A stretch of DNA of 46,832 nt from Paraburkholderia mimosarum LMG 23256 = NBRC 106338 (GCF_000739815.1 NZ_BBJJ01000037.1:1-46832); one strand, 5' to 3'. Shown: positions 19,101 through 27,244, counted from the first letter of the stretch. Translations and numbers: made by a program. The notes: generated by a model not told the origin, from the letters alone.

Positions 19101-19299
19101 GGGGCGCCGTCACGGAAGACGTCATCACGTCCGGGCTCGCGCCCGGATAGAAAGTCTGCACCTGGATGGTCGGGTAATCGACTTCGGGCAGGGCGGAAAG
19201 CGGCAGAAAGCGCAGCGAGACGAGGCCGACCAGCATGATCGCCGCCATGAGCAGCGCCGTGCCGACGGGCCGCAGGATAAAGGCGCGGGAGGGATTCAT
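16177..19299 (-). CDS. mdtB: RND multidrug efflux pump inner-membrane subunit, MdtB/MuxB-like
   Basis: First of the two paired RND pump subunits, 1040 residues, exactly the usual MdtB size. Visible hallmarks are MNPSRAFILRPVGTALLMAA at TM1, VDYPTIQVQTFYPGASPDVM, VDDAIVMIENIARY in TM4 (acidic pair for proton translocation), and LLRFRPIMMTTMAALLGALP near the C-terminus. MdtB and MdtC form a hetero-trimer in E. coli, and the pair here is expected to do the same. It lies six bases downstream of the adaptor gene and four bases upstream of the second pump, so all three are one transcription unit. Confidence 0.95.
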   Translation of the reverse strand: MNPSRAFILRPVGTALLMAAIMLVGLVSLRFLPLSALPEVDYPTIQVQTFYPGASPDVMTSSVTAPLERQFGQMPSLNQMSSQSSAGSSVITLQFSLDLPLDVAEQEVQAAINAAGNLLPSDLPAPPIYAKVNPADAPILTLAITSKTLPLTQIQDLADTRLAQKISQVAGVGLVSLSGGQRPAVRIQANPRALAAYGLNLDDLRTSISNLNVNTPKGNFDGPTRAYTINANDQLTDADAYKSAVIAYRNGRPVMLTDVANIVQGAENTRLGAWANGTPAIILNVQRQPGANVIQVVDSIKALLPRLQEALPSSLDVQIVTDRTTTIRASVRDVQFELLMSVVLVVLVMYLFLANIYATIIPSLSVPLSLIGTLAVMYLCGFSLDNLSLMALTIATGFVVDDAIVMIENIARYVEDGDTPLEAALKGSKQIGFTIISLTVSLIAVLIPLLFMGDVVGRLFHEFAITLAVTIVISAIVSLTLVPMMCAKMLRHTPPPESHRFEARVHAFFDYVIGRYGVALEWVLARQRLTMIVFLTTLVLTGMLYVIVPKGFFPVQDTGVIQAITQMPQSVSYASMAQRQQALAAGILKNENVESLTSFIGVDGTNITLNSGRMLINLKPRDDRSETASEIIRELQKSVAHVPGATLYMQPVQDLTIDSTVSPTQYQFMLTTPNIQDFTIWVPKLVQRLQQLPELADVATDLQDQGSSVYVEIDRASAARYGITPATVDNALYDAYGQRIISTIFTQSNQYRVILEADPVMQHYTDALNSIYLPSATSTTGQVPLSAIAKFHERPAPLLVSHLSQFPATTVSFNLAPGSSLGAAVKAIQQAEKDIGLPASFQTRFQGAALAFQASLANELFLILAAIVTMYIVLGVLYESFVHPVTILSTLPSAGIGALLALLMTGHDLDIIGIIGIVLLIGIVKKNAIMMIDFALEAERQEGKPPREAIYQACLLRFRPIMMTTMAALLGALPLILGYGAGSELRRPLGIAIAGGLIVSQALTLFTTPVIYLVFDRLAQRLRERFGGSSHRAPNSSTQS

Positions 19300-19305
19300 G
19301 CTGGC

Positions 19306-20709
19306 TTACTGGGCTTGCGTCTGCGCAGCGTGACGGTGACCATGGCGCGCGCCCGAGGCCGCGCCGGCCCACGACGCGCCTTTCGCCGCCGATGCACCCG
19401 ATGCTCCCGTGGCGTGCTGCGGGTGCTCGGCGGGAATCGAGATCTTCGCGCCTTCGCGCAGACGGTCGGAGCCGTCGGTGACCACGCGCTCGCCTACGCC
19501 GAGGCCCGACGCGATGCTGGTGCGTTCGGCGTCGACCAGCCCGACCTTCACGAGCCGCACGCTCACCGTGTTATCGGGCTTCGCGACATAGACGTACTGC
19601 CCCTGCGAGCCATTGAGCACGGCCGACGTGGGCACGATCACAGCATCGTGGATCGTATCGACTAGCAGACGCGCATTGACGAACTGGTTCGGGAAGAGCG
19701 CTTGCTCGTGGTTCACGAAGCTCGCGCGCAGCTTGACCGTGCCGGTCGTCGTGTCGATCTGGTTGTCGAGGGTATCGAGCGAGCCGCGTTCCAGCATCGT
19801 GGTGTTGCTGCGGTCGTAGGCCGTGACCGGCATCTTATTGCCTGCGCGCAACTGCTTCGTGATGGAGGGCAGGTTGTCCTCCGACGTCGTGAAGACCACG
19901 CTGATCGGCTCGATCTGCGTGAGCACGACGATGCCGTTCGTGTCGCTGGGCGTGACGTAGTTGCCCGGATCGACCTGTCGCAGGCCCACGCGGCCCGACA
20001 CGGGCGCCGTGATGCGCGCATAGGTGAGGTCGAGCTTGTAGGTGTCGACGTTGGCCTGGTCCGACTTGACGGTGCCCTCGTACTGCCTGACGAGCGACGC
20101 CTGCGTGTCGACCTGCTGGCTCGCGATGGAGTCCTGCGAGAGCAGCGTCTGGTAGCGCTTGAGGTCGAGGCGTGCCGTGGCGAGCAGCGCCTGGTCACGC
20201 GCGAGCTGGCCTTCGGCGTTGGCGAGCGAGATCTGGTAGGGGCGCGGGTCGATCTGCGCGAGCACGTCGCCCTTTTTCACCATCTGGCCTTCTTCGAAGT
20301 AGACGCTCTGCAGCGTGCCCGATAGTTGCGTGCGCACCGTGACGCCGGCGAGCGGTGTGACCGTGCCGAGCGCGGTGATGACGATGGGCATGTCGCCGGC
20401 CCTGGCCGTGGCCACGCTGACCGGCTGCGGCAAGTTGGCCATCGCGCCCGGACCTCCGCGATGCGCGCGCGCGCCCTCCGCGGGCGCGGCGTTGCCGCCC
20501 GAGAGCGCCTTGTTCCACGGTTGCCAGCGTGCGAGCACGAGACCGGCGATCACGATGACCACGCCGAGCGCGATGAATTTGCCCTTGCCTCGCCTTGCGG
20601 CGACGGGAGCGGATGGGCTGTCGGAGGCAGGGGACGGAGCGGAAGACTGAGCGGAAGACTGCGGCGGCGTTTCTCGACGGGGGGAATCGGGGCGCTTGTG
20701 TTGATCCAT
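19306..20709 (-). CDS. mdtA: RND efflux periplasmic adaptor (membrane-fusion protein), MdtA/MuxA-like
   Basis: Periplasmic adaptor that bridges the RND pump and an outer-membrane channel, 467 residues. A Pro/Ser-rich cytoplasmic start is followed by one TM anchor (GKFIALGVVIVIAGLVLARW) and the adaptor domains. The lipoyl half-motifs are MVKKGDVLAQIDPRPYQISL and ITAPVSGRVGLRQVDPGNYV, separated by a helical hairpin. The C-terminal membrane-proximal domain includes GVGERVVTDGSDRL, then an Ala/Gly/His-rich tail. First gene of the mdtABC operon. The upstream leader contains a small GGCTCCC-GG-GGGAGCC hairpin (20737-20752). No regulator gene is adjacent. Confidence 0.94.
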   Translation of the reverse strand: MDQHKRPDSPRRETPPQSSAQSSAPSPASDSPSAPVAARRGKGKFIALGVVIVIAGLVLARWQPWNKALSGGNAAPAEGARAHRGGPGAMANLPQPVSVATARAGDMPIVITALGTVTPLAGVTVRTQLSGTLQSVYFEEGQMVKKGDVLAQIDPRPYQISLANAEGQLARDQALLATARLDLKRYQTLLSQDSIASQQVDTQASLVRQYEGTVKSDQANVDTYKLDLTYARITAPVSGRVGLRQVDPGNYVTPSDTNGIVVLTQIEPISVVFTTSEDNLPSITKQLRAGNKMPVTAYDRSNTTMLERGSLDTLDNQIDTTTGTVKLRASFVNHEQALFPNQFVNARLLVDTIHDAVIVPTSAVLNGSQGQYVYVAKPDNTVSVRLVKVGLVDAERTSIASGLGVGERVVTDGSDRLREGAKISIPAEHPQHATGASGASAAKGASWAGAASGARHGHRHAAQTQAQ

Positions 20710-21305
20710 CGGTCAGTTCGGTAACGGGTTCTCGAAGGCTCCCGGGGGAGCCGACTACGTGTTGCAGGCAGCGAGGCGCACGGAGGCGGCGCAGCGGGCG
20801 CGTGGCGCGTGCGCCGATGCCACGACGTATGTCGCACTCAGGCGAGATTGTCAGGTGCCGCAGCGGGGCAGCCCCGAATGCCGCGCCCATGGGTGGCTAC
20901 AGTGGCGGCTGGCTGGCGGTGCGGACGTTGGCCGGCGTGGCGGTTCGTGGACCCGCAGCCCGTGGCCAGCCGGCAAGGCCGGCGCGGCGCGCAAGGCCCT
21001 GCCGCCGAAAAGCATGATGCTACGTTGCCCCGTTCATCAGAGTCCAGTGCCGATTCTTTCGAGACGTTACGGGTGTAACCGCCGTTTCGGGATTTTCGTA
21101 AGGAGCGCTGTCAGGCGCGCTGCAGGCGCAAAGCGCCGCCGGTTTCGCCGGCGACTGCGCGGTGCTTTGCAAGCCGTGTGAGGAACGGTCGCGCGCGGCT
21201 GCGGAGGACGATGTTGCCCGAAAAAACCACCGGACACTTGAGCAGATTGATACCTGCAGCGGATGTCAGATGCTTGATGATTCGCGTATTTTGGCGAGAT
21301 TTTGC

Positions 21306-21334
21306 TTGACTTAGTCAGCACGTAGGTAAAAAAT
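21306..21334 (+). promoter_or_regulatory. Candidate sigma-70 promoter of the putative sRNA
   Basis: TTGACT at 21306-21311 matches the -35 consensus at five of six bases. AAAAAT at 21329-21334 (17-base spacer) matches the -10 at four of six. The stretch sits in an AT-rich island with no gene immediately downstream. Confidence 0.5.
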
Positions 21335-21339
21335 GGGAG

Positions 21340-21557
21340 CCACTTTCGGCGCTGCGATCTCAACCCGCAATTTGCGGGTTTTAATGCGCTCTCGGGTATG
21401 CAATACGCATAGATTGCGCAAAGTTTTGCGCATACGCTGCGTAATTTTTTCCGAAGGCGCGCCGAGCCGCCCGAATACCGGCTCTCAGGTTCTAGCACGG
21501 CCCTCGGAATGGCTAGAACTTTTAAGGCGCCACGTGCAAACGTGGCGCTTTTTTTTT
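21340..21557 (+). ncRNA. Putative structured small RNA ending in a strong terminator
   Basis: A transcript starting near 21340 from the TTGACT promoter would be about 215 nt and contain four hairpins: (i) AACCCGCA/TGCGGGTT at 21362-21380; (ii) TGCGCAAA/TTTGCGCA at 21415-21432 nested in TACGCA/TGCGTA (21404-21443); (iii) GTTCTAGC/GCTAGAAC at 21489-21519 with a 15-base loop; (iv) the terminator GCGCCACG/CGTGGCGC (21527-21548) followed by nine T. No start codon with a ribosome-binding site and a sensible frame lies inside. I recognise no known RNA family. It could also be a leader or attenuator for the SDR gene 280 bases downstream, but the terminator argues for an independent RNA. Confidence 0.45.
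21527..21557 (+). terminator. Strong Rho-independent terminator without an upstream CDS
   Basis: Perfect 8-bp stem GCGCCACG (21527-21534) with CGTGGCGC (21541-21548), 6-base loop TGCAAA, then nine T at 21549-21557. The nearest + strand protein gene upstream is more than 8 kb away, so it must end a non-coding transcript. Confidence 0.9.
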
Positions 21558-21836
21558 GTGCCCGCAACGGGCCGATCGGGGAGCGGCGCATCCAGCAATC
21601 CCCCGCGTGAGACAAGCCGTGTCACGTGTCCCGACTCCCACCCCGTTTCTGCCGTACCATCTCGTGATTGCCCCAGCGATAGCGTTGTCGTGACCGAGGC
21701 GGGGCATTCAGCACAGCCCAAACGTTCGAAGCGCTCGAAGGTTCGCGGCAGGCGAGTCGTGCGGCAGTCCGCGTGCCGGCAGGCAAGATGGCATCACCGT
21801 CACCGATCGAGACGATCCCCCTTCAAGGAGAATGTC

Positions 21837-22586
21837 ATGAACCGCTTCGCAAACAAGACTGCCCTCGTCACCGGCGGCTCCAGCGGGATCGGCCTCGCCG
21901 CCGCGCAAGCCTACGCAGCCGAAGGGGCGCGCGTGATCGTCACCGGCCGCGATGAGGCTGGGCTCGAAGCCGCCAGGCGCGCACTCGGGCCCGATGCGCA
22001 CGCCTGGCGCAACGACGCGTCCTCGGTCAGCGGCGCGCGCGAACTCGCCGCCGCCGTGCGCGACGCGGGTCTGCGGCTCGACGCCGTCTTCATCAATGCG
22101 GGCGTGGCGAAGCTCGCGCCGTTCGAGCAGGTGGACGAAGCGCTCTGGGACGTCACGTTCGACACCAACGTCAAGGGCGCGTATTTCCAGATCCAGTCGC
22201 TGCTGCCGGTGCTCAACGACGGTGCGGCCATCGTGCTCAACGGCTCGATCAACGCGCATATCGGCATGCCCACTTCGTCGGTCTATGCAGCGAGCAAGGC
22301 CGCGCTGATCTCGTTGGCGAAGACGCTCTCCGCCGAGCTGCTGCCGCGCGGCATCCGCGTGAACGTGGTGAGCCCGGGGCCCGTGAAGACGCCGCTCTAC
22401 AACAAGTTCGGCATGGACGCGGCCGCGCTCGCGGCAGCCGAGGAGTCGATCCGCGCGCTGGTGCCGCTCAAGCGCTTCGCGACGCCCGAGGAAATTGCCT
22501 CGACCGTGCTGCATCTGAGCGCGGCCGAGTCGGCTTTCATGATCGGTACCGAGGTGATCGTCGCTGGCGGAATGGGGCAGCTTTGA
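21837..22586 (+). CDS. Short-chain dehydrogenase/reductase (classical SDR)
   Basis: NAD(P)-dependent oxidoreductase of 249 residues. The cofactor motif is TGGSSGIG (about 13-20), with NAG in FINAGVAKL. The catalytic Ser lies in LNGSINAHIG and the catalytic YxxxK is YAASK, followed by AALISLAKTLSAELLPRGIR and the SPGPVKTPLY loop. TGRD after the second strand suggests NADP preference (inference). The ATG at 21837 is set by AAGGAG at 21824-21829; an open frame extending upstream to 21333 crosses the terminator and is not coding. Substrate unknown. It converges with the ammonium-transporter gene. Confidence 0.92.
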   Translation: MNRFANKTALVTGGSSGIGLAAAQAYAAEGARVIVTGRDEAGLEAARRALGPDAHAWRNDASSVSGARELAAAVRDAGLRLDAVFINAGVAKLAPFEQVDEALWDVTFDTNVKGAYFQIQSLLPVLNDGAAIVLNGSINAHIGMPTSSVYAASKAALISLAKTLSAELLPRGIRVNVVSPGPVKTPLYNKFGMDAAALAAAEESIRALVPLKRFATPEEIASTVLHLSAAESAFMIGTEVIVAGGMGQL

Positions 22587-22602
22587 CGAGCCGTCGATGC
22601 GT

Positions 22603-22636
22603 CGCAGCGCGGGTGCCGGGCGGCCCCAGCGCTGCG
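22603..22636. terminator. Hairpin between convergent SDR and amt genes
   Basis: CGCAGCGC (22603-22610) pairs with GCGCTGCG (22629-22636) around an 18-base GC-rich loop. It lies between two convergent stop codons, but there is no T tract on either strand, so a terminator role is only suggested. Confidence 0.3.
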
Positions 22637-22643
22637 CGCGGGG

Positions 22644-23846
22644 TCAGGCAACCGTTTCGCGTTCCGGCGTGGCCGTGATCTTGTGGATCGAGAGGTCGGT
22701 GCCGTTGAATTCCTGCTCGCGATCCACGCGCAGTCCAACGAACTTGCGCAGGACGCCGTAGACCACGAGTCCTCCCAGGAAGGCGATCACGATGCCCGCA
22801 ATCGTGCCGACGATCTGCGCGCCGAGCGAAACGCCGCCGATGCCGCCGAGCCAGCGCGCGCCGAAGATGCCAGCGGCAATGCCGCCCCACGCGCCGCACA
22901 GGCCGTGCAGCGGCCACACGCCGAGCACGTCGTCGATGCGCCAGCGGTTCTGCACGCAGGTGAACATGTAGACGAACAGCGCGCCGGCCACGGCGCCCGT
23001 CACGAGCGCGCCGAGCGGATGCATGATGTCCGAGCCCGCGCACACGGCCACGAGGCCCGCGAGCGGCCCGTTGTACGTGAAGCCAGGATCGTTGCGGCCC
23101 GCGAACCAGGCGGCGAGCGTGCCGCCCACCATCGCCATCAGCGAATTGACGGCAACGAGGCCGCTGATCTTGTCGATGGTCTGGGCGCTCATCACGTTGA
23201 AGCCGAACCAGCCCACCGCGAGCACCCACGCGCCGAGCGCGAGAAATGGAATGTTCGAAGGCGGATGCGCGGCGATGCGCCCGTCGCGCGTGTAGCGGCC
23301 GTGGCGCGGCCCGAGCAGCAGCACCGCGGGCAGCGCGATCCAGCCGCCGAACGCGTGCACGACCACGGAGCCCGCGAAGTCATGGAACGGCACGCCGAAG
23401 ACGTGCGTCATGGCGTCTTCGAAACCGAGGCGGTTGTTCCACACCATGCCCTCGAAAAACGGATAGATGAAACCGACGATCACGAAGGTCGCGAAGAGTT
23501 GCGGATTGAACTTCGAGCGCTCCGCAATGCCCCCCGACACGATGGCCGGAATCGCCGCCGCGAAGGTGAGCAGGAAGAAGAAGCGCACGAGCTGATAGCC
23601 GTTGTGCTCGGCGAGCACGTCGGCATGCGAGAAGAACTGCACGCCGTAGGCGAGCGTATAGCCGATGAAGAAGTAGGCGATCGTCGAAATGGAGAAGTCG
23701 ACGAGGATCTTCACGAGTGCGTTGACCTGGTTCTTCTTGCGCACGGTGCCGAGTTCGAGAAACGCGAACCCCGCATGCATCGCGAGCACCATGGCGGCGC
23801 CTAGCAGCAGAAACAGCGTATCGGTGCCGGTTTTGAGAGTGTCCAT
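22644..23846 (-). CDS. amt: Ammonium transporter (Amt/MEP family)
   Basis: Integral membrane ammonium channel of 400 residues with the usual 11 TM helices. It opens with MDTLKTGTDTLFLLLGAAMV and HAGFAFLELGTVRKKNQ, followed by HDFAGSVVVHAFGGW (first conserved pore His region), NMPF/ADMP-type signatures and WPLHGLCGAWGGIAAG (second His region). The frame is open another 74 codons upstream (to 24068), but that part lacks Amt similarity and is better read as leader. The ATG at 23846 is preceded by GGCAAGCAG. No glnK is adjacent, unlike the common glnK-amtB pair, so this may be a secondary Amt. Confidence 0.95.
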   Translation of the reverse strand: MDTLKTGTDTLFLLLGAAMVLAMHAGFAFLELGTVRKKNQVNALVKILVDFSISTIAYFFIGYTLAYGVQFFSHADVLAEHNGYQLVRFFFLLTFAAAIPAIVSGGIAERSKFNPQLFATFVIVGFIYPFFEGMVWNNRLGFEDAMTHVFGVPFHDFAGSVVVHAFGGWIALPAVLLLGPRHGRYTRDGRIAAHPPSNIPFLALGAWVLAVGWFGFNVMSAQTIDKISGLVAVNSLMAMVGGTLAAWFAGRNDPGFTYNGPLAGLVAVCAGSDIMHPLGALVTGAVAGALFVYMFTCVQNRWRIDDVLGVWPLHGLCGAWGGIAAGIFGARWLGGIGGVSLGAQIVGTIAGIVIAFLGGLVVYGVLRKFVGLRVDREQEFNGTDLSIHKITATPERETVA

Positions 23847-24324
23847 CTGCTTGCCCAGTTTGCCCAAAATGGGCGCATTGTCAGCAAGATATGGGCCAGC
23901 TTCGGCGCCAAATTGGTGAACGCAGTGCGGTACGACGGTTAAACCGGTGCGGCCTTGCACCGAAGCGGGAAGCGGGCGGACACTCTGAAGCACTGAGCCG
24001 GTGAACGGCATGTCGGCGTTCCAAATCCCGTGCACCACAGCGTGGCGCCCTGCGTGCGTTGCGCGCAACTATGGTGAAACCGCGCTCCACGACAGGGCGA
24101 TAAATTCGATTTTGCTTTCTGAATCAGCGAGTTGTTGGGTGATCGAAATATTTGCGCGGCGTATTGCCGGACAAAGTCCCGCGCGTGTTTTCGTCCAGCG
24201 GCGTGGCGCAAATTCCACGCATGGCGCCAGGTTTCGCGAAGCGGGCGCACATGGGGCGCAAACGCCGACATAATGGCCGGACCCTCACCTTACGCGCGTC
24301 CGGTCGCCCCGTACCCGCCACGCA
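23847..24324. other. Divergent intergenic region between amt and the sensor kinase
   Basis: A 478-base region with no supported gene. It must carry both promoters. An AT-rich core at about 24100-24165 (GATAAATTCGATTTTGC, GATCGAAATATTTGCG) is the likely place. A small GCCCA-AAA-TGGGC hairpin (23862-23874) sits just before the amt start. I looked for a sigma-54 site in front of amt and found none with the essential GG and GC. Confidence 0.45.
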
Positions 24325-26100
24325 ATGCGCCTCACGACCAAAGGCCTTCTGCTGATCGCGATTCCCGCCGTCTTCGAATTGAGCTTGCTGTCGGCCATTG
24401 TGAAGGCACAGGCTGACGCCGCCGACGCCGAGCGCTGGGGCCAGCACAGCCAGGCCGTGCTCGCCCAGGCTTCGCGCGTGCTGGAGCCGGTGCTGGTGGA
24501 GTCCGTCAAGCTGCGCGGCGCCGTGGCCGCCAACGACACCACCTACGCCACGCCCGTTTCCCTGTGGATGGACGTCGATCGGCGCATCGACAGCCTCGTC
24601 GATCTCGTTTCCGACAACCCCTCGCAGGTCGAGCGCGCTGGGCAGATGCGCCACGCCGTGCAGAATTATCGCCAGTGGTCCGACCGTGTGCAGGATCTGC
24701 TGCGATCGGGCCGCCGCGCCGATCTCGCCGATCGCTTTCGCGCGCTCATGGCCGCGGACGTCCTGGACCGCGTGCGCGCGCAGATCGTTTCGTTCCAGAC
24801 CGAAGAACGCCGCCTCGACGTGATGCGTGTTTCAGCGGCCGAAGCCGCGCGCGCCCAGCAGCAAACCCTCGCGATGACCGCCGTGATCGGCTCGATCTTG
24901 CTGGTCGCGCTGTCCGTCTGGGTGTTCACGCGCGGTGTGCGCGGGCGGCTCGATACGCTTTCCGACAATGCGAACCGGCTTGCCGCGAACGAGCCGCTCG
25001 CGCCGCTCACGGCGGGCAACGACGAGATCGCCGAACTCGATCTGACGCTGCACCAGATCAGTCAGCGCCTGATCGAAGCGGAGAGGCTGCGCCTCGGGTT
25101 TCAGGCCGACCTCGCGCGGCGTGCCGACCAGCTCGCGCGCATCAACGAAACGCTGCGTCAGCAGACCCAGGAAAACGAGATGTTCATCCACGGCGTATCG
25201 CACGATTTGCGCGCGCCGCTCGTGAACCTCCAGGGCTTTTCGCGCGAGCTCGAACACGCTTGCGACGACCTGCGCGAGCGCCTCGCGAGTTCTTCGCTCG
25301 GCCCCGAGGCGCGCGACCGTATCGAGCGGACCATCGACGAGGACATCGGCGAAGCGCTGCGCTATCTGCAGACGGCGGTGTTGCGCGCATCGCACATCAT
25401 CGACGCGCTTTTGCGGCTCGCACGCGTGGGGCGCGTGGAGTACCAGCGCCAGCGCGTGAGCGTGCAGGAACTGGTGCAGCGTGTGGTCGACGCCATGCAC
25501 GGCTCGATCCGCGCGCGCGGCGCGCAGGTGAACGTGCATCCGCTGCCCGACGTATGGGGTGACCCGACTGCGCTCGAGCAGGTGTTTGCGAACCTGATCG
25601 GCAACGCGCTGAACTATCTCGACCCGGCGCGCGACGGCCGCGTCGAGATCGGCACGGCGAGCGCGCCGCCCGGCGTCGAGTCGCTACAGATCTTCTATGT
25701 GCGCGATAACGGGCTCGGCATTCCCGAGGTGGGCTTGCCGCGGCTCTTTCAGGCGTTCCAGCGCATGCACGGCAACGTGGCGCCGGGCGAGGGCATCGGG
25801 CTCGCGCTCGTGCGCCGTGTGGTGGAGCGGCACGGCGGACGTGTTTGGGTGGAATCGACGGAAGGCGAGGGCACGACGTTCTATCTATCGCTGCCCGACG
25901 CGCTTGCGTCCGCGCCGCCTTTGCCCGGCGACGCGGAACAGATCATCAGCGCGCTGGAGCGCGCGGAGCGCCCGCAAGGGGCGACGGGTGGGTCGGCTGG
26001 ATCTGGCTCGAGCGAAGGAGCGGGCGGAGGGAAAGGCAGTGTTCGAAACGATCGCCGGGCGCTGCCTGCGACGCCCTTGAGACCACCCACCGGCGCTTGA
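24325..26100 (+). CDS. Membrane sensor histidine kinase (CHASE3-like sensor, HAMP, HisKA, HATPase)
   Basis: A 591-residue two-component kinase. TM1 is near residues 7-27. The helical extracytoplasmic region of about 160 residues resembles CHASE3. TM2 is about 187-208, then HAMP (RLDTLSDNANRLAANEPL). The H-box is HGVSHDLRAPLVNLQGFSRE with His293 as the phosphorylated residue. ATP-binding boxes are N (FANLIGNALNYLDP), G1 (RDNGLGIP) and G2 (GEGIGLALVRRVVERHGG). The last 45 residues are Gly/Ala/Ser-rich. The H-box style is that of the phytochrome-like kinase group. No response regulator gene is adjacent, so it is an orphan here and the signal is unknown. The start lacks a clear Shine-Dalgarno. 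Confidence 0.9.
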   Translation: MRLTTKGLLLIAIPAVFELSLLSAIVKAQADAADAERWGQHSQAVLAQASRVLEPVLVESVKLRGAVAANDTTYATPVSLWMDVDRRIDSLVDLVSDNPSQVERAGQMRHAVQNYRQWSDRVQDLLRSGRRADLADRFRALMAADVLDRVRAQIVSFQTEERRLDVMRVSAAEAARAQQQTLAMTAVIGSILLVALSVWVFTRGVRGRLDTLSDNANRLAANEPLAPLTAGNDEIAELDLTLHQISQRLIEAERLRLGFQADLARRADQLARINETLRQQTQENEMFIHGVSHDLRAPLVNLQGFSRELEHACDDLRERLASSSLGPEARDRIERTIDEDIGEALRYLQTAVLRASHIIDALLRLARVGRVEYQRQRVSVQELVQRVVDAMHGSIRARGAQVNVHPLPDVWGDPTALEQVFANLIGNALNYLDPARDGRVEIGTASAPPGVESLQIFYVRDNGLGIPEVGLPRLFQAFQRMHGNVAPGEGIGLALVRRVVERHGGRVWVESTEGEGTTFYLSLPDALASAPPLPGDAEQIISALERAERPQGATGGSAGSGSSEGAGGGKGSVRNDRRALPATPLRPPTGA

Positions 26101-26197
26101 TCGATGAGCGTGCTCGCGCGTTTGCTATGGCTCGCGACCGCCGCAGCGCGGCAAGCACCCCGGTGAACAAGCGGCGCAAGGCGCGCGTGATTCGCGT

Positions 26198-26527
26198 TCA
26201 GCAGGCGCCAAAAATCCGCCGCGGCTTGAGCAGGCGGCTTGCGCGAAACGACCAGATGCCGCCCATGGCCGCGAGCGCCAGCGCGGTGGCCAGCATCGTG
26301 TGAGCGCTGACGGCGTGACCGAACGCCACGCCGAGCGGCGTGACGAAGCTGCGATCGAGCATGACCAGCGCGGCCCACAATGCAAACGCTGCCTGGAGGA
26401 GAAGGCGCGTGCCGTGTGCATGGCGCGTGCGGTCGGTCAAACTGCCTTTGCGCCTGCCGCGCGAGCAGAAAAAGAGGATCGCCGCCAAGGCGATCGCGAG
26501 TATCACTAGCCAGTCAGTTAGATTCAC
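26198..26527 (-). CDS. Small hypothetical membrane protein
   Basis: A 109-residue protein with about three hydrophobic helices (WLVILAIALAAILFF; LLLQAAFALWAALVML; HTMLATALALAAMGGIW) and positively charged connecting loops. I place the start at GTG 26527 because GGAG lies 9 bases before it and the first helix begins at once. The frame is open to 26629, but the extra residues look non-membrane and non-coding. No family recognised. It converges with the kinase gene; the PfpI-family gene lies upstream on the same strand. Confidence 0.6.
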   Translation of the reverse strand: MNLTDWLVILAIALAAILFFCSRGRRKGSLTDRTRHAHGTRLLLQAAFALWAALVMLDRSFVTPLGVAFGHAVSAHTMLATALALAAMGGIWSFRASRLLKPRRIFGAC

Positions 26528-26662
26528 GACACGCACTCCGCATAACTGGCCGTTATTCTGGCCAGCGGCGGAGTGCATTGAAATCAGACCATTCCGACTC
26601 GACAACTCCGCGCGCGGTGCCTCGTGCAAGACAGGCGCACGCGTCAGTGCATCAGCGTTCGC

Positions 26663-27244
26663 TCACGGTTCGATGCGCGTACCGAGCAGCGCGAGGAATT
26701 GCCGCAGCCACTCGGGATGGGCGGGCCACGCGGGCGCCGTGACGAACGGCGCATCGGTCACGGCGCTGTCGATCGCGATGTCGGCGTATTCGCCGCCCGC
26801 AAGCCGCACCTCGGGCGCGCAGGCCGGATAGGCGGAGATGCGCTTGCCACGTATCACCTCGGCCGCAGCGAGCAGTTGCGCGGCATGGCAAATGGCCGCA
26901 ATGGGCTTGTTCGCCTCTGCGAAGTGACGCACCAGATCGATGACCTTGGGATTGAGGCGCAGGTATTCGGGGGCGCGGCCTCCGGCGATGGCGAGCGCGT
27001 CGTAGCTGGCCACGTCGATTTCGTCGAAGGTCGCGTTGAGTGCGAACTGGTGGCCGGGCTTTTCGGTATAGGTCTGATCGCCTTCGAAGTCGTGGATCGC
27101 AGTTTTCACGCGCTCGCCGGCCTTCTTGCCGGGGCACACGGCGTCGACGCGGTGGCCGACGGCCTGCAGCGCCTGGAAGGGCACCATCGTTTCATAGTCT
27201 TCGGCGAAATCGCCGGTGAGGAACAGGATCTTCTTGACGGCCAT
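26663..27244 (-). CDS. DJ-1/PfpI family protein
   Basis: A 193-residue cytoplasmic protein with the DJ-1/PfpI fold: VKKILFLTGDFAEDYETMVP at the N-terminus (the Glu of the family's nucleophile-elbow partner), YDALAIAGGRAPEYLR, and the nucleophile motif AAICHAAQLLAAA with the Cys-His pair. Members include deglycase/glyoxalase-like enzymes, chaperones and proteases; which activity applies cannot be told from sequence. The ATG is preceded by GGAG (CCGGAGACACCCG). It is divergent from the acetyltransferase gene with 59 bases between start codons. Confidence 0.92.
   Translation of the reverse strand: MAVKKILFLTGDFAEDYETMVPFQALQAVGHRVDAVCPGKKAGERVKTAIHDFEGDQTYTEKPGHQFALNATFDEIDVASYDALAIAGGRAPEYLRLNPKVIDLVRHFAEANKPIAAICHAAQLLAAAEVIRGKRISAYPACAPEVRLAGGEYADIAIDSAVTDAPFVTAPAWPAHPEWLRQFLALLGTRIEP

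Larger units (their letters stand above)
20710..21836. other. 1.1-kb intergenic region upstream of mdtA and of the SDR gene
   Basis: No protein-coding gene is supported. Apparent open frames are Arg/Ala-rich shadows typical of GC-rich DNA. The right part contains a probable small RNA (see 21340-21557). Bases about 21225-21460 are clearly richer in A and T than the flanks and contain several inverted repeats. The mdtA promoter should lie in 20710-21000, but I could not identify its boxes. Confidence 0.6.

Noticed and set aside
21362..21382. AACCCGCA/TGCGGGTT hairpin with TTTT as an independent terminator
   Set aside because: Loop of three and only four T; a transcript ending here would be about 40 nt. 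More likely an internal hairpin of the putative sRNA.
21333..21836. Upstream in-frame extension of the SDR gene
   Set aside because: It would cross the strong terminator at 21527-21557 and has no SDR similarity; the AAGGAG-preceded ATG at 21837 starts exactly at the Rossmann fold.
23847..24068. Open 74-codon extension upstream of the amt start
   Set aside because: No Amt similarity or signal peptide character; the ATG at 23846 begins the conserved first helix region.
23900..24110. Possible sigma-54 promoter in front of amt
   Set aside because: The best candidate near 24065 lacks the invariant GG at -24; no other site fits.
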